64,000 nt of DNA from Listeria weihenstephanensis. GTDB taxonomy: Bacteria > Bacillota > Bacilli > Lactobacillales > Listeriaceae. The notes under the pieces were generated by a model. It made no database searches. It was not told the DNA's origin and saw only the letters and a list, made by a program, of their open reading frames with translations. Each line of letters opens with the position of its first letter. Position 1 is the first letter of the stretch. Shown here piece after piece: positions 63,889 through 64,000 of the stretch. The translations under genes and the position numbers were made by a program. The stretch lies in NCBI RefSeq assembly GCF_003534205.1, contig NZ_CP011102.1, positions 1,686,036 to 1,750,035 of the forward strand, read 5' to 3'.

Positions 63889-64000
63889 CTCCAAAAACAC
63901 CTTACTTTCATTCACTTCTTTTTGTAAAACAATTATAGCACAAGGCCTCCCAAACTCATCCTAACTTGCTTCTGATACGTTATTTTTTGAAAAATTGTCG

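Overview
The window is chromosomal DNA from a low-GC Gram-positive bacterium that I place in the Listeriaceae (Listeria in the broad sense). The basis is gene content and order. The run nup/bmpA transporter - ymfF - ymfH - ymfI - rodZ-like - pgsA - cinA - recA - rny - GNAT - ymdB - ricA - mutS - mutL - glpP is the Bacillus/Listeria arrangement. The SNF2 helicase - YflT protein - lytic transglycosylase - aconitase - aldo/keto reductase - tag block near adhE and rpsB-tsf also resembles Listeria, as far as I recall that genome. Ribosome binding sites are strong AGGAGG types, TTG and GTG starts are common, and sigma-A promoters and intrinsic terminators are easy to see. Species cannot be settled from the sequence alone.

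Layout. 0-7 kb (+): SNF2 helicase (cut by the left edge), YflT-domain stress protein, lytic transglycosylase, aconitase citB, aldo/keto reductase and 3-methyladenine glycosylase tag. 7-14 kb: VOC protein (-), ArsB-like permease (+), fermentative aldehyde-alcohol dehydrogenase adhE (-), and divergent from it a membrane-anchored multicopper oxidase (+). 14-16 kb: rpsB-tsf with leader promoter and internal attenuator. 16-24 kb (+): small membrane protein, methyltransferase, an unrecognised coiled-coil protein, murB, AI-2E-type permease, phosphodiesterase, MFS permease, SRPBCC protein and MerR regulator, with a compact pyrophosphatase-like gene on the minus strand. 24-34 kb is the more variable part: a YozG-type regulator with a DUF2975 membrane protein, a DeoR regulator with nagA, an orphan excisionase-like HTH protein, a polysaccharide deacetylase, pflA/pflB, and a LysR regulator divergent from a sugar acetyltransferase. 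34-64 kb is almost entirely minus strand: rbsK, glpP, mutL, mutS, ricA, ymdB, GNAT, rny, recA, cinA, pgsA, rodZ-like, ymfI/H/F, the nucleoside ABC transporter and its lipoprotein, ftsK, yitT-like, fni and a DUF1033 gene, with proC and trhO on the plus strand.

How the genes fit together. adhE and pflBA are the core of mixed-acid fermentation, and both have the same operator-like 18-mer (TTGTGA-N6-TCACTT) upstream, which suggests one shared redox or anaerobic regulator (Rex or a Crp/Fnr protein). recA carries a LexA box. The mutS-mutL genes and the recA/cinA/pgsA/rny block are housekeeping.

I found no phage, insertion sequence, CRISPR array, tRNA or rRNA, and nothing I would call an undescribed multi-gene system. 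The best leads for unexplained structure are two long imperfect palindromes (one filling much of the pflB-pflA gap, one between ymfF and the nucleoside transporter), an 11-bp direct repeat with 21-bp period upstream of the DUF2975/YozG pair, a RicA protein with no cysteines, and a pyrophosphatase-like protein lacking part of the usual active site.
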